Source: CAZAMP01 sp964486455 | GTDB taxonomy: Bacteria > Eisenbacteria > RBG-16-71-46 > CAZAMP01 | Reading direction: 5' to 3' | DNA length: 64,000 nt | Assembly (NCBI GenBank): GCA_964486455.1 | Contig: CAZAMP010000004.1 | Span: forward strand, 95,847-159,846 | The notes under the pieces: generated by a model | Databases searched by the model: none | Told to the model about the DNA's origin: nothing | Seen by the model: the letters and a program-made list of their open reading frames with translations, nothing else | Translations under genes and position numbers: made by a program | Part shown: piece after piece, positions 24,516 to 33,028 of the stretch | How positions within the stretch are numbered: position 1 is the first letter of the stretch | Layout: every line of letters begins with the position of its first letter

Positions 24516-24569
24516 GTCTGATCGTCTATCGCGGAGGTCTGATTCCCAGGGTTGTCGGCAAGGCGCTGC

Positions 24570-24881
24570 CTAGCCGTCACCCTCGGTGGAGGTGCCTCCG
24601 CCCAGCTTGGTGTTCACGTTGTTCCGGAGCTCGCGGGAGACCTTGAAGTGAGGAACGAGCTTGGCCGGCACGGAGACGGCCTCGCCGCTGCGCGGATTTC
24701 GGGCGACGCGTGCCCGTCGTTCGCGGACCTTGAAGGTCCCGAACTTCCGCAGCTCGATATGTCTTCCCTCGCAAAGAGCCCGCGAAATCGACTTGATGAA
24801 CTCGTTGACTATCAGCGCAGTCTCTGTTCTCGAGGCACCCCGCCGCGAGGCGATCACCTCGATAATGTCAGCCTTCGTCAT
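24570..24881 (-). CDS. HU/IHF-family DNA-binding protein
   Basis: This 103-residue protein has the HU fold: helical N-terminus (TKADIIEVIASRRGASRTE), LRKFGTFKVRERRARVARNPRSGE, and the DNA-bending beta-arm around residues 55-75. The C-terminal ~12 residues (GGGTSTEGDG) form a short acidic/glycine tail beyond the usual 90-95 residues. It binds and bends DNA in the nucleoid. HU and IHF subunits cannot be told apart from this alone. Confidence 0.9.
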   Translation of the reverse strand: MTKADIIEVIASRRGASRTETALIVNEFIKSISRALCEGRHIELRKFGTFKVRERRARVARNPRSGEAVSVPAKLVPHFKVSRELRNNVNTKLGGGTSTEGDG

Positions 24882-25034
24882 AGCTCCACCTCTATCCCTT
24901 GCTCCGGGCCCGGGGGCCGAGCCTAATGCCTTGTCGAAACAAGCGTTGGCAGTCTAGCAAAGGGGCGCCGGCGTGTAAACCCCCCTCAACCGGGCAGCTA
25001 CGATTGCCGAATAGCCGCCCCAGGCCAGCCCTGA

Positions 25035-25964
25035 CTACCTCCACCGGTATTCGAGCCGGGGCGATTCACCCAGCCTCGAAAGCTCCTCCACCGGCAACGG
25101 CAACCGACTCGTGACGAACTCCAGGAAGGAGAACCGCTCCCGGTGCTTGGAGAGAAAAGGTGTGTCATCAGCCGCACCCGCCAGGCGGGCCGCCAGCACG
25201 CGGGCATCTTCGAAGGTCCCGAGCCGATCAACGAGGCCCAGCTCGAGCGCCTGGCGGCCGGTCATGATCCGGCCGTCGGCGATCTCTCGAACGGCGGCCT
25301 CGGGAAGCCCCCGCCCGTCTACGACGGCAGCGACGAACTGGTCGTGCGTGTCGTTGACGATCCCTTCGAGCAGCCGGCGCTCCTCGTCGGTCATCGGGCG
25401 CGTCTGCGTGCCGATGTCCTTGTAGTCACCGCTCTTGACCACCTGCCATCCGAGACCGATCTTCCGGTAGAGTTCGCCGGTTTCCGGAAACGAGAATATC
25501 ACTCCGATCGAGCCGGTGAGCGTCCCGGGATTGGTCACGATGGAATCGCACGCCGCCGCCACGTAGTAGCCGCCCGACGCGGAGACATCCCCGAACGACG
25601 CCACGACCGGCAGGCCCGCCGAACGCACGTTCAGGATCGCGTCATGGATTTCCTGCGTGGTCCCCACCGTACCGCCCGGAGTATTCAGGCGGACGACGAT
25701 GGCCCCGACGCGGCCGTCATCATGAAGCTCGTTGAGCTCCCGCACCGCCTCCTCGGGGCTCCACATCTCTCCCTCGATTCTCACGAGGCCGATCCGCGGG
25801 CCGAACTCGAAGTAGCCGGACGTCCCCCCGTTGAACACCACCATCGCGACCGCGATGACGACGAAGAACAGCCCCAGCGCAAGCAGGCAGCCGATTGCCC
25901 ACCGGCCGCCCGAGCGGCTCCGCTGCTGCTGTGGCTTTTCGAAAACCGGCCCGGTGGTCGTCAT
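25035..25964 (-). CDS. sppA: Signal peptide peptidase SppA (short form)
   Basis: This 309-residue membrane-anchored serine protease degrades cleaved signal peptides or other membrane-released peptides. One N-terminal TM segment (AIGCLLALGLFFVVIAVAMVVF, ~22-43) precedes the crotonase-like domain. The nucleophile serine is in FGDVSASGGYYVA and the general-base lysine in KSGDYKDIG, as in Bacillus-type short SppA. The ATG at 25964 overlaps the stop of the upstream BMC-P gene (ATGA). It is therefore co-translated with the microcompartment operon, an unusual context. Confidence 0.88.
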   Translation of the reverse strand: MTTTGPVFEKPQQQRSRSGGRWAIGCLLALGLFFVVIAVAMVVFNGGTSGYFEFGPRIGLVRIEGEMWSPEEAVRELNELHDDGRVGAIVVRLNTPGGTVGTTQEIHDAILNVRSAGLPVVASFGDVSASGGYYVAAACDSIVTNPGTLTGSIGVIFSFPETGELYRKIGLGWQVVKSGDYKDIGTQTRPMTDEERRLLEGIVNDTHDQFVAAVVDGRGLPEAAVREIADGRIMTGRQALELGLVDRLGTFEDARVLAARLAGAADDTPFLSKHRERFSFLEFVTSRLPLPVEELSRLGESPRLEYRWR

Positions 25965-26248
25965 CCGGTTATCACCTCGTTCTCGCGCGTGACACTGTCC
26001 ACGATTCCCATGATCGCGCTGTCGACGGGATTGAACGTATCGGGAAGCGCGTTGGCAGCCTCTCGCGCCTTGACGTAGAACACCCATTGTCCGGGCGCGG
26101 AGCTGACGAGATCCACGGCTACGATCGGCGAGCCGGGCAGCTCGGCCGCCCGGCTGTCGGTCGGGTGAACAATCAAGAGGCGATGTCCGACAAGCCCGGG
26201 GGTCTTGGCCGTCGCCACGACGGTCCCGACGACACGTCCAAACTGCAT
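25961..26248 (-). CDS. BMC-P (EutN/CcmL) shell vertex protein 2
   Basis: This 95-residue EutN/CcmL-family pentamer protein caps the vertices of a microcompartment shell. The family start MQFGRVVGTVVATAKTPGLVG and the ...SAIMGIVDSV C-terminal strand are evident. It is clearly paralogous to the BMC-P at 28324-28611 (RVVGTVV-T-K, IVAVD, VD-AIMGIVD), but the two differ in loop sequence, so they may play different vertex roles. It follows BMC-T by 43 bp and overlaps sppA by 4 bp. Confidence 0.92.
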   Translation of the reverse strand: MQFGRVVGTVVATAKTPGLVGHRLLIVHPTDSRAAELPGSPIVAVDLVSSAPGQWVFYVKAREAANALPDTFNPVDSAIMGIVDSVTRENEVITG

Positions 26249-26291
26249 TCGACAATCACCCCTTCGGTTGCGTCACGCGGCCTCGTCGAGG

Positions 26292-26888
26292 CTAGTAGAG
26301 CGGCCGCCCTTCGAGTGTCCCCCACTCGCCCGCGTAGATCCGCTCGGCGAGTTTCGGATCCGGATTTGGAATAACGATGTCGGCGACCGCGCCACCCACG
26401 TCTTCAGCCGCACGGCGCCCCGCTTCAGCACCGGCCTGAACGTCAGCAACCGTGCCCGCCAGCGTGACGAAGCCCTTGCCGTGAAGGCCGCGGCTCACCA
26501 CGATCTGTACAATGACGACTTCGGCCGCCTTCGCGGCGGAGTCCGCGGACAGAATGGTCGAGACGGCGGTCCGCGTCTCCAGGATACCGATCGCGTCCTG
26601 AGATTCAGGCGGGCGGACCCTGCCGAGCGCTGGGATGACCTGCTCGTCGACGATCGGCAGAAACAGCCGATCCACCAGATGCGTTCCCGCGATTTCGCGG
26701 CCTCTGCGCATCGCGTACTCGACCTCGGCAACTTCCCCCGCGAACAGGACGAGGAAGCGCCCGGGCGTCGACGGGGTCGCCGCGGTCAGCTCGACCGGCG
26801 CCTCCTTCACGACCTCGTCGGCCGTTCGGATGCCGTGAGCGATCGAGTCGAGTTCGAGACCCCCGAGTGCCGGTGCCGACATGGTCAT
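26292..26888 (-). CDS. BMC-T tandem-domain shell trimer protein
   Basis: This 198-residue protein has two BMC domains: residues ~10-100 (VEYAMRRGREIAGTHLVDRL) and ~103-185 (AIGILETRTAVSTILSADSAAKAAEV ... GKGFVTLAGTVADVQAGAEAG). It contains no cysteine, so a PduT-type pore iron-sulfur cluster is excluded. The shell pore probably passes substrate or cofactor. The start overlaps the aldehyde dehydrogenase stop (ATGA), with a second in-frame ATG two codons later. Confidence 0.92.
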   Translation of the reverse strand: MTMSAPALGGLELDSIAHGIRTADEVVKEAPVELTAATPSTPGRFLVLFAGEVAEVEYAMRRGREIAGTHLVDRLFLPIVDEQVIPALGRVRPPESQDAIGILETRTAVSTILSADSAAKAAEVVIVQIVVSRGLHGKGFVTLAGTVADVQAGAEAGRRAAEDVGGAVADIVIPNPDPKLAERIYAGEWGTLEGRPLY

Positions 26889-28315
26889 ACGATCCTGAAA
26901 TAGTCCACCAGCGTGCAGCGGCGGATTCTGGAGAAGGTTCGCGCATCGGTCAACCCGTCACCTGTCGGGTGCGCGATGGTGAACGACGTCGGCCCCTCGC
27001 CGCCGAAACCGAGGCCGGCATAGGCGGGACCGTTCTTCACGAAAATGCACGTATCCATGTATCGGGCCATGCGGCTGAGTCTTTCGATGTTCTTCGAGTG
27101 AATCACCGCCGTGTGACCGTATCCGTGCTCCATTTCCCTGGCCAGATCGATCGCGGCGTCGGCGTTGGGAACGCGTCCGACGGGCAGGATCGGCATCAGC
27201 TGCTCCGACCAGAATAGCGGATGCTCGACCGGCACGTCCGCGACGAGCAGACGGATCTTCTCATCACATGGCGCGCCGATCCGCTGCATGAGATGGGCCG
27301 GCGCACGCCCGATGAAGGTCTTGTTCATGACGGCATGCCGGCGCGGACCGCGATCCTCCTCGAACACGAGCCGGCATAGCTGATCGGTCTGTGACGACGT
27401 GAGCAACAGCGCGTCGCCACGAGCCATCTGGCGAAGCAGCTCGTCGGCGATCGCCGAGACCGCGAGAACTTCCTTTTCGTCGCTGCAGATGATGTTGTTG
27501 TCGAGCGATGCCCCCATGACGATGTCGCGCCCCGCCCTTTCCAGGTCGGCCGTCTCATCGACCACGACCGGCGGGTTGCCGGGCCCGGCCGCCACGACCT
27601 TCTTGCCGGACGACATCGCCTCGTCAACGACCGCGGGCCCCCCAGTGACGACAACGAGCCTCACCCCATCGTGACGCATGAGGCGTTGCGTGAGGCTGAT
27701 GGATGGTTCGGCCAGCGAGGTGATCAGCTCCGGCGGCCCCCCCGCCGATCGGATGGCCTCGTTCAGTACCGCGACGCAGCGATTCGTCGTCCGCGCGGCC
27801 GCCGGGTGCGGGGCGACGACGACACCGTTACCCGCCGCGACCATGCCGATGCTGTTGCAGATGACCGTCTCGGTCGGATTCGTGCTCGGGGTGACGGCCG
27901 CCACCACACCATATGGCGCGTGCTCGATCAGCGTCATTCCGTGATCGCCAGTGTAGGTGGTGGGTGCGAGGATTTCGACGCCGGGTGTGCGTTCACCGAC
28001 GAGGAGATTCTTCTTGATCTTGTCCTCGACGCGGCCCATGCCGGTTTCGTTGACCGCCATTTCCGCGAAGAGTCGCGCGCTCGCCCTCACCGCGCGGCGC
28101 ATGGCAATCACCATCTCGCGCCGGGTGTCGAGCGGAAGCGTCATCAGGTGCCGGTGAGACCGCCGGGCCGCGTCGACCGCGGAATCGAGATCGGTGTGGA
28201 CCCCTGTCACGGTGGGAGCCCCTGGATCAGCGGACCCAGAGATAGAGCCCTCCGCGTCCAGCCGAGCCACGACACGCTCGACGATTTCGGTGATCCGCGT
28301 CTCATCGAACGCCAC
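26885..28315 (-). CDS. BMC-associated CoA-acylating aldehyde dehydrogenase (PduP/EutE-like)
   Basis: This 476-residue enzyme oxidises an aldehyde to acyl-CoA with NAD and CoA. The catalytic cysteine is in SLDNNIICSDEKEV (~residue 275). The segment EHAPYGVVAAVTPSTNPTET is typical of the PduP/EutE clade. The N-terminal ~20 residues (ETRITEIVERVVARLDAE) form an amphipathic helix followed by a Gly/Ser/Pro linker, the signature of an encapsulation peptide targeting the shell lumen. GTG start. It is the only enzyme gene in this locus; no alcohol dehydrogenase, phosphotransacylase, aldolase, lyase or glycyl-radical enzyme is adjacent. Confidence 0.93.
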   Translation of the reverse strand: MAFDETRITEIVERVVARLDAEGSISGSADPGAPTVTGVHTDLDSAVDAARRSHRHLMTLPLDTRREMVIAMRRAVRASARLFAEMAVNETGMGRVEDKIKKNLLVGERTPGVEILAPTTYTGDHGMTLIEHAPYGVVAAVTPSTNPTETVICNSIGMVAAGNGVVVAPHPAAARTTNRCVAVLNEAIRSAGGPPELITSLAEPSISLTQRLMRHDGVRLVVVTGGPAVVDEAMSSGKKVVAAGPGNPPVVVDETADLERAGRDIVMGASLDNNIICSDEKEVLAVSAIADELLRQMARGDALLLTSSQTDQLCRLVFEEDRGPRRHAVMNKTFIGRAPAHLMQRIGAPCDEKIRLLVADVPVEHPLFWSEQLMPILPVGRVPNADAAIDLAREMEHGYGHTAVIHSKNIERLSRMARYMDTCIFVKNGPAYAGLGFGGEGPTSFTIAHPTGDGLTDARTFSRIRRCTLVDYFRIV

Positions 28316-28323
28316 AGTCGTAC

Positions 28324-28611
28324 CTACTTCCGATAGACCTCTCGACCGCCGATCTCCACGATGTCAACGATCGCCATGACCACCGCGTCGCACGGTCGTT
28401 CGTTCGTCAACTCGGTCATCCGGGCGCTGGAGCCCTGCGCAATGAGGACGAGTTCCTCGACGCCTGCGCCGACGGCATCGGCCGCGACGATCGGGGTACC
28501 GGCGGATTCGCCTTCCGGGCTCACGGGTTGAACCAGGAGCAGCTTGATCGACCGGATACTCTCCTCTTTGCGCGTGGAGACCACGGTCCCAACCACGCGG
28601 GCAAAGAGCAT
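28324..28611 (-). CDS. BMC-P (EutN/CcmL) shell vertex protein 1
   Basis: This 95-residue EutN/CcmL-family protein starts MLFARVVGTVVSTRKEESI and contains SAGTPIVAADAVGAGVEELVL and AVVMAIVDIVEI. It forms the pentameric vertex of the shell. It lies 12 bp after BMC-H and 8 bp before the aldehyde dehydrogenase, with GGGGGGAAG as its ribosome site. Having two different BMC-P genes in so small a locus is notable. Confidence 0.93.
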   Translation of the reverse strand: MLFARVVGTVVSTRKEESIRSIKLLLVQPVSPEGESAGTPIVAADAVGAGVEELVLIAQGSSARMTELTNERPCDAVVMAIVDIVEIGGREVYRK

Positions 28612-28623
28612 CTTCCCCCCAGC

Positions 28624-28920
28624 CTACTTCTTGCTGGTGACGACCTCGCCGCCCACCGGCAGAACCTCGTCAACAAGGGAGTGCGGACGCGGGATGACGT
28701 GGGCCGCGATCAACTCGCCGACCTTGGTGGCCGCCGCGCTGCCTGCATCCACCGCCGCCCTCACAGCGGCGACGTCTCCGCGCACCATCGTCGTCACGTA
28801 TCCGCCGCCGATCCGCTCGTACTGAACCAGACGGACCTTGGCGGCCTTGACCATGGCGTCGGAAGCCTCCACCAATGCCGTGAAACCGCGCGTCTCAATC
28901 AGGCCGAGAGCTTCTTCCAT
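28624..28920 (-). CDS. BMC-H hexameric shell protein (EutM/PduA-like)
   Basis: This 98-residue single-domain BMC protein starts EEALGLIETRGFTALVEASDAM. It has the pore-loop region YERIGGGYVTTMVRGDVAAVRAAVDAG and a C-terminal VIPRPHSLVDEVLP. It builds the facets of the compartment. It is the first gene of the operon, with AGGAGGA upstream of the ATG and a ~180-nt 5' leader from the promoter at 29107-29135. Confidence 0.95.
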   Translation of the reverse strand: MEEALGLIETRGFTALVEASDAMVKAAKVRLVQYERIGGGYVTTMVRGDVAAVRAAVDAGSAAATKVGELIAAHVIPRPHSLVDEVLPVGGEVVTSKK

Positions 28921-29106
28921 TGCGCGAATTCCTCCTAGAGCGTAAGCCGACTTCCCGGCGGCGCCGGTCGTCCCGGGAACGCCCGAAACGCGCGCGACCC
29001 CACGGGCCGCCCGTGTCGGTCCGTCCGTCCGGGCGTTGATCGGATCCTTGGAAGTGTCATGGGCGGGCGTTCAATCGGATCATCCGGCCCGCCGCGAATC
29101 GCTCGC

Positions 29107-29135
29107 AACCTAGCACCGGGTCTGAAAGGTGTCAA
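29107..29135 (-). promoter_or_regulatory. Promoter of the microcompartment operon
   Basis: On the minus strand, a perfect TTGACA (29135-29130), a 17-bp spacer and TAGGTT (29112-29107). The ~180-nt leader that would follow contains a CACGGGC/GCCCGTG palindrome. Confidence 0.65.
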
Positions 29136-29157
29136 CACGCGCAAACCCCGGATTCAG

Positions 29158-29186
29158 TTGACTGTTCGCGACGCCTGCGCTACACA
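29158..29186 (+). promoter_or_regulatory. Promoter of the topoisomerase VI B gene
   Basis: TTGACT, a 17-bp spacer and TACACA, reading away from the microcompartment promoter with only 22 bp between the two -35 boxes. It supports the TTG start at 29236, because the upstream in-frame ATG (29059) would precede the promoter. Confidence 0.5.
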
Positions 29187-29235
29187 GAGCGCTTGGAACG
29201 ACGCTGGTTTCGGGCACCGGGGAAGCAGGTTTCCA

Positions 29236-31002
29236 TTGAAGAAGAGCAAACGTTCGGGCGCGTCGCGGGGTCGGAAGTCGGCCCAGGCGACGCTTGATTT
29301 TGAGAACGCCGGCGCCACAGCGACCAAGTCGGGCGGCCGGCGCCCCGGCGGCAAGCGGCCGTCGCCGACGAAACGGGCGACGAAAGCTGCCGTCGCCGGC
29401 GACCACGGCGGCAATGGGCGCGCGCCGACGGTCAAAAAAGCCAAGCCTACGGGAAAGCGGTCAGCGGTCGAGTTGGCGCGCCGGCAGCGGGAGATCTCCG
29501 TCAGCGAGTTCTTCGCGAAGAACCGCCACCTCCTCGGCTTCGACAATCCCAAGAAAGCGCTCTTGACGGCGGTCAAAGAAGGCGTGGACAACGCGCTCGA
29601 CGCCTGTGAAGACGCCCGCATCCTCCCCGACATTCTCGTGGAGATCACGGAGGTCCAGGAGGGCCGATTCCGGATGATCGTGCAGGACAACGGCCCGGGT
29701 ATCGTTCGTGCCCAGATCCCGCGGATCTTCGGAACGCTTTTGTACGGATCGAAATTCCATTCGCGTCGCCAGTCGAGGGGGCAACAGGGCATCGGGATCT
29801 CCGCGGCGGCCATGTACGGCCAGCTCACGACGGGGCGCCCGATCGTCGTGACGAGCCGGACGGGCCCGAAGCGCAAGGCCCATCGTTTCCAGATCCAGAT
29901 CGACACGAACAAGAACACTCCCATCATCGTGGAAGACGCGGAGATGGACTGGGACAACGAGAGCGGCACACGCGTCGCGGTCGATCTGGAGGGCATCCAT
30001 CAGAAGGGCAAGCGCTCGGTGGACGGATACATCGAGCAGACGGCACTCGCCAACCCGCACGCCCGGCTGACGTATCGGCCGCCGAAAGGCGAAGCCCGCG
30101 TCTACGATCGCAAGACCGATGAGCTCCCGGCCGAACCGAAGGAGATCAAGCCTCACCCGTACGGCGTCGAGCTCGGCCTTCTCATGAAGATGCTCAAGGA
30201 GACGAAGAGCCGGAACGTCAGCGCATTCCTCCAGAAGGAATTCAGCCGCGTCAGCGCTCGCGTGGCCGCCGAGATCGTCGAGGAAGCGGCGCTCAAGCCG
30301 TCCACCTCACCGGCCCGCGTCCACCGCGACGCGGCGGAGGCCCTCTTCAAGGCGATTCAGAAAGTCAAGATCATCGCCCCGCCGACCGCCTGTCTCTCGC
30401 CGATCGGCGCCGAGTCGCTCGAGACGAGCCTTCGCGCGCAGTTCTCCGCGGAGTTCTACACGGCATCGACGCGCTCTCCATCCGTCTATCGCGGAAACCC
30501 GTTCCAGGTGGAGATCGCGTTGGCGTACGGCGGTGATATACCGGCGGATGAATCCGCGACGCTCTATCGTTTCGCGAATCGCGTCCCGCTCATGTACCAG
30601 CAATCCGCCTGCGCGATCAGCAAGGCGGTCGTGTCGACGGCGTGGCGTAACTACTCCATCTCGCATCCGCGTGGCGCGGTACCCGTCGGTCCGATCGTCC
30701 TGTTCGCTCACATTGCGTCGGTCTGGGTTCCGTTCACATCCGAAAGCAAGGAAGCGATCGCGCACTACCCGGAGATCCTCAAGGAGCTCCGCCTCGCCAT
30801 TCAGGAGTGTGGGAGGCGCCTCGGAGCCCACCTGAGCCGTCGCCGTAGAGTGGCCGACGCGGAACGCAAGCACGCGTACATCGAGAAGTACATTCCGCAC
30901 GTCGGGATCGCGTTGCAGGAGATCCTCGATCTTTCCGATCGGCAGAAAGACAAGGTGATCAGCACACTCTCGGATACGCTCGAGCGCAGCCGCAAGCTAT
31001 AG
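29236..31002 (+). CDS. top6B: DNA topoisomerase VI subunit B
   Basis: This 588-residue protein (from the TTG at 29236) is the ATPase subunit of type IIB topoisomerase. The GHKL motifs are intact: EGVDNALDACED (N box), QDNGPGIVRAQIPRIFGTLLYGSKF (G1 and following), SRGQQGIGISAAAMYGQ (G2). An H2TH-like segment (NVSAFLQKEFSRVSARVAAEI) and a transducer domain with the switch lysine region follow. Residues 1-80 form a Lys/Arg/Gly/Ala-rich extension not seen in archaeal Top6B, and it contains QATLDF. The gene is bacterial yet of archaeal-type family. Subunit A is encoded 2.2 kb away, beyond an opposite-strand gene. Confidence 0.93.
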   Translation: MKKSKRSGASRGRKSAQATLDFENAGATATKSGGRRPGGKRPSPTKRATKAAVAGDHGGNGRAPTVKKAKPTGKRSAVELARRQREISVSEFFAKNRHLLGFDNPKKALLTAVKEGVDNALDACEDARILPDILVEITEVQEGRFRMIVQDNGPGIVRAQIPRIFGTLLYGSKFHSRRQSRGQQGIGISAAAMYGQLTTGRPIVVTSRTGPKRKAHRFQIQIDTNKNTPIIVEDAEMDWDNESGTRVAVDLEGIHQKGKRSVDGYIEQTALANPHARLTYRPPKGEARVYDRKTDELPAEPKEIKPHPYGVELGLLMKMLKETKSRNVSAFLQKEFSRVSARVAAEIVEEAALKPSTSPARVHRDAAEALFKAIQKVKIIAPPTACLSPIGAESLETSLRAQFSAEFYTASTRSPSVYRGNPFQVEIALAYGGDIPADESATLYRFANRVPLMYQQSACAISKAVVSTAWRNYSISHPRGAVPVGPIVLFAHIASVWVPFTSESKEAIAHYPEILKELRLAIQECGRRLGAHLSRRRRVADAERKHAYIEKYIPHVGIALQEILDLSDRQKDKVISTLSDTLERSRKL

Positions 31003-31047
31003 CCCGCACTTCTCACCAGGTCCCATCGCAAGGATGAGACGCGGGCT
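31002..31047. terminator. Stem-loop between convergent top6B and sulfatase genes
   Basis: AGCCCGC (31002-31008) pairs with GCGGGCT (31041-31047). An inner TCTCA/TGAGA pair extends the structure. It could act in both directions; no long T-tract is present. Confidence 0.4.
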
Positions 31048-31057
31048 GACTACCGTG

Positions 31058-33028
31058 TCACTGCATGTAGCCGAGTGACCGGAGCTGCTCCACGGCCTCG
31101 GGCGAGAGGTCGCCCTCCCCGAGTCGCACCGCTCTGAACTGCAGCAATGCCGCGTTCATCCATTCACAGACTTGGTCATGCAGTTCGCGCGCGACGCTCG
31201 GATTCGCTTCGGAACGGTCGACCGTCTCCGCGGGATCCGACACGAGATCGTAGAGGGCCATTTTCATCGAGCGACGTCTCAGCCGCGCCTCGCGATGCGA
31301 GTTGGGCCACATCTTGAGCTTGGCCGCGACCCACTGATCGTAGCCGAGCCATTCGCGCGGCGTCAGCACGAGCTTCCACCGATCGGTGCGCGCGGCCATC
31401 GTGAGATAAGCGTCGCCCCCGGCGCAAATGGGCGCTTCCTCCACCATGGTCTCACGACCGGTCAAGAGCGGAACAAAGCTCTCCCCTTCCAGGATCGGTG
31501 GATACGGCATCCCGAGAAGATCCAACACGCTCGGAAGGATATCGATCGAGCGCACGAGGCGGTCGATCGTGAGGCCCGACGGCAGGTCCGGGTGGCTCAG
31601 GACGAGCGGTACGTGCGCCGTAGGCTCAAAGGCGAACGTGCCGTGCGCGAAATAGTACTCATGCTCCCCAAGGCTCTCCCCGTGATCGGACGTGAAGATG
31701 ATGAGCGTGTTTTCGCGGAGCCCGAGCCGATCCATTCCCGCGAGAAGCGAATCCACGAACCAGTCCGTATAGCGGATCTCGCCGTCGTAGCGGGCGATGT
31801 AGTCGCTCAGAGACGTGACGCCGGGGACACCGTATAGCGGCTTCAAACCGCCGATGCCGGTTCGGGAGTATTCCAGCTCGATGCCGGCCGTCCTGGAGTA
31901 GAGATCATCGCCCGTGAACCAAGTGTCGTAGGGCGGCGGTGGATCATACGGTGTGTGCGGGTCCATCGCGTGGAGCCACATGAAGAACGGTTCTTCGCGC
32001 GAGGACTCGAGCCAGCTCATCGCCTTCGTGAGCATTGTGCCGGCCCCTCGCGGCCCGCCGCCGCGGAACAGCTCGTCGACGTGCTCAATCCCCTGCGCGT
32101 AGTTGAACTCGCTGCCCATGTTGATGTTGTCGAGCATGGCCACGGTCGAATAGCCCTCGTCCGCCATGATCTCGCCCCATGTCGTGAGCGCGTCGTCCAG
32201 GATTGAGCGCGATAGAATGATCCCGTGGGAATACGTGGTGAGACCGGTCAGGATTGACGCCATGTTGGGGCTCGTTCTGGTGGCTTGAGCGATCGCCTGC
32301 GTGAAGTTGACGCCGCCCAGCGCGAGCCGATCCAGCGCCGGGCTGGTGTCACGTTCATACCCGTTGTAGCCGAGATGGTCCCAGCGAAGCGTATCGACGA
32401 GCAGAAAGAGGATGTTCGTGTCCGGCGGAAGGCGAAGCGCCTGCGTGCCCGCCGGGGGGAACCGCTCTTCCAGCCCGGGAGCGCCGTCGGCGGCCGATGC
32501 GTCCGTCGTGCGGACCACGGCACGGACCGCGAAGCTGAGCACCGTGCAGATCAGCAATCCGACCGCTAGCGCCGCCGGACCGCGCGCCGTAAGCGCCCCC
32601 CGCTTCGCAAGGGTTCGTCCCGCCGCCGTCAGCAGAGCGGCGACAATGACCGAAGCGATCACTACGCCTGCAGAGACGACTATCGACGCGGCGGTCCAGT
32701 CGTAGCGAAGGAAGAAGGCATTGGCCCAGAGAAGCCCGTGCAGCGAAACGACGACCCACAAAACCAGCCGCGTCAGCGCGCCGGCGGACAGCAGCCGCGT
32801 GCGGGACAGCCGGACGGATCGGCTCCACAGCGACATCAGGGCAGCCCAGATCGAACCGAGCACGAGCCAGCCGAGCGTCTGGACGGCGGCAAAGAACAGC
32901 CAGAAGAGCGCCCGATCCAGGACGTTCTCCAGAGCGAGACGGTAGAGCGCGGCGGCGAACGCGTTCTCGATCACGGCGACGATCACACCGAAGAGCACGA
33001 ATGGAAGAATCAACTCGGCTTTCTTCAT
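31058..33028 (-). CDS. Membrane-anchored alkaline-phosphatase-fold (sulfatase-like) enzyme
   Basis: This 656-residue protein has about five N-terminal TM segments (to ~residue 175) followed by an extracytoplasmic sulfatase-type domain. Metal-site elements are present: NILFLLVDTLRWDHLGYNGY, MWLHAMDPHTPYDPP, FTSDHGESLGEHEYYFAHG. The nucleophile region reads ATRTSPNMASILTG. It lacks the Cys/Ser-x-Pro-x-Arg motif needed for formylglycine; Thr stands where Cys would be. A phospho- or phosphoglycerol-transferase role (LtaS/EptA-like) may therefore fit better than sulfate-ester hydrolysis. The gene is inserted between top6B and top6A on the opposite strand. Confidence 0.83.
   Translation of the reverse strand: MKKAELILPFVLFGVIVAVIENAFAAALYRLALENVLDRALFWLFFAAVQTLGWLVLGSIWAALMSLWSRSVRLSRTRLLSAGALTRLVLWVVVSLHGLLWANAFFLRYDWTAASIVVSAGVVIASVIVAALLTAAGRTLAKRGALTARGPAALAVGLLICTVLSFAVRAVVRTTDASAADGAPGLEERFPPAGTQALRLPPDTNILFLLVDTLRWDHLGYNGYERDTSPALDRLALGGVNFTQAIAQATRTSPNMASILTGLTTYSHGIILSRSILDDALTTWGEIMADEGYSTVAMLDNINMGSEFNYAQGIEHVDELFRGGGPRGAGTMLTKAMSWLESSREEPFFMWLHAMDPHTPYDPPPPYDTWFTGDDLYSRTAGIELEYSRTGIGGLKPLYGVPGVTSLSDYIARYDGEIRYTDWFVDSLLAGMDRLGLRENTLIIFTSDHGESLGEHEYYFAHGTFAFEPTAHVPLVLSHPDLPSGLTIDRLVRSIDILPSVLDLLGMPYPPILEGESFVPLLTGRETMVEEAPICAGGDAYLTMAARTDRWKLVLTPREWLGYDQWVAAKLKMWPNSHREARLRRRSMKMALYDLVSDPAETVDRSEANPSVARELHDQVCEWMNAALLQFRAVRLGEGDLSPEAVEQLRSLGYMQ

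Noticed and set aside
29059..29235. N-terminal extension of Top6B from the upstream ATG at 29059
   Set aside because: The added 59 residues cover the intergenic promoter region and lack similarity to any Top6B; the TTG at 29236 follows a promoter-like sequence.
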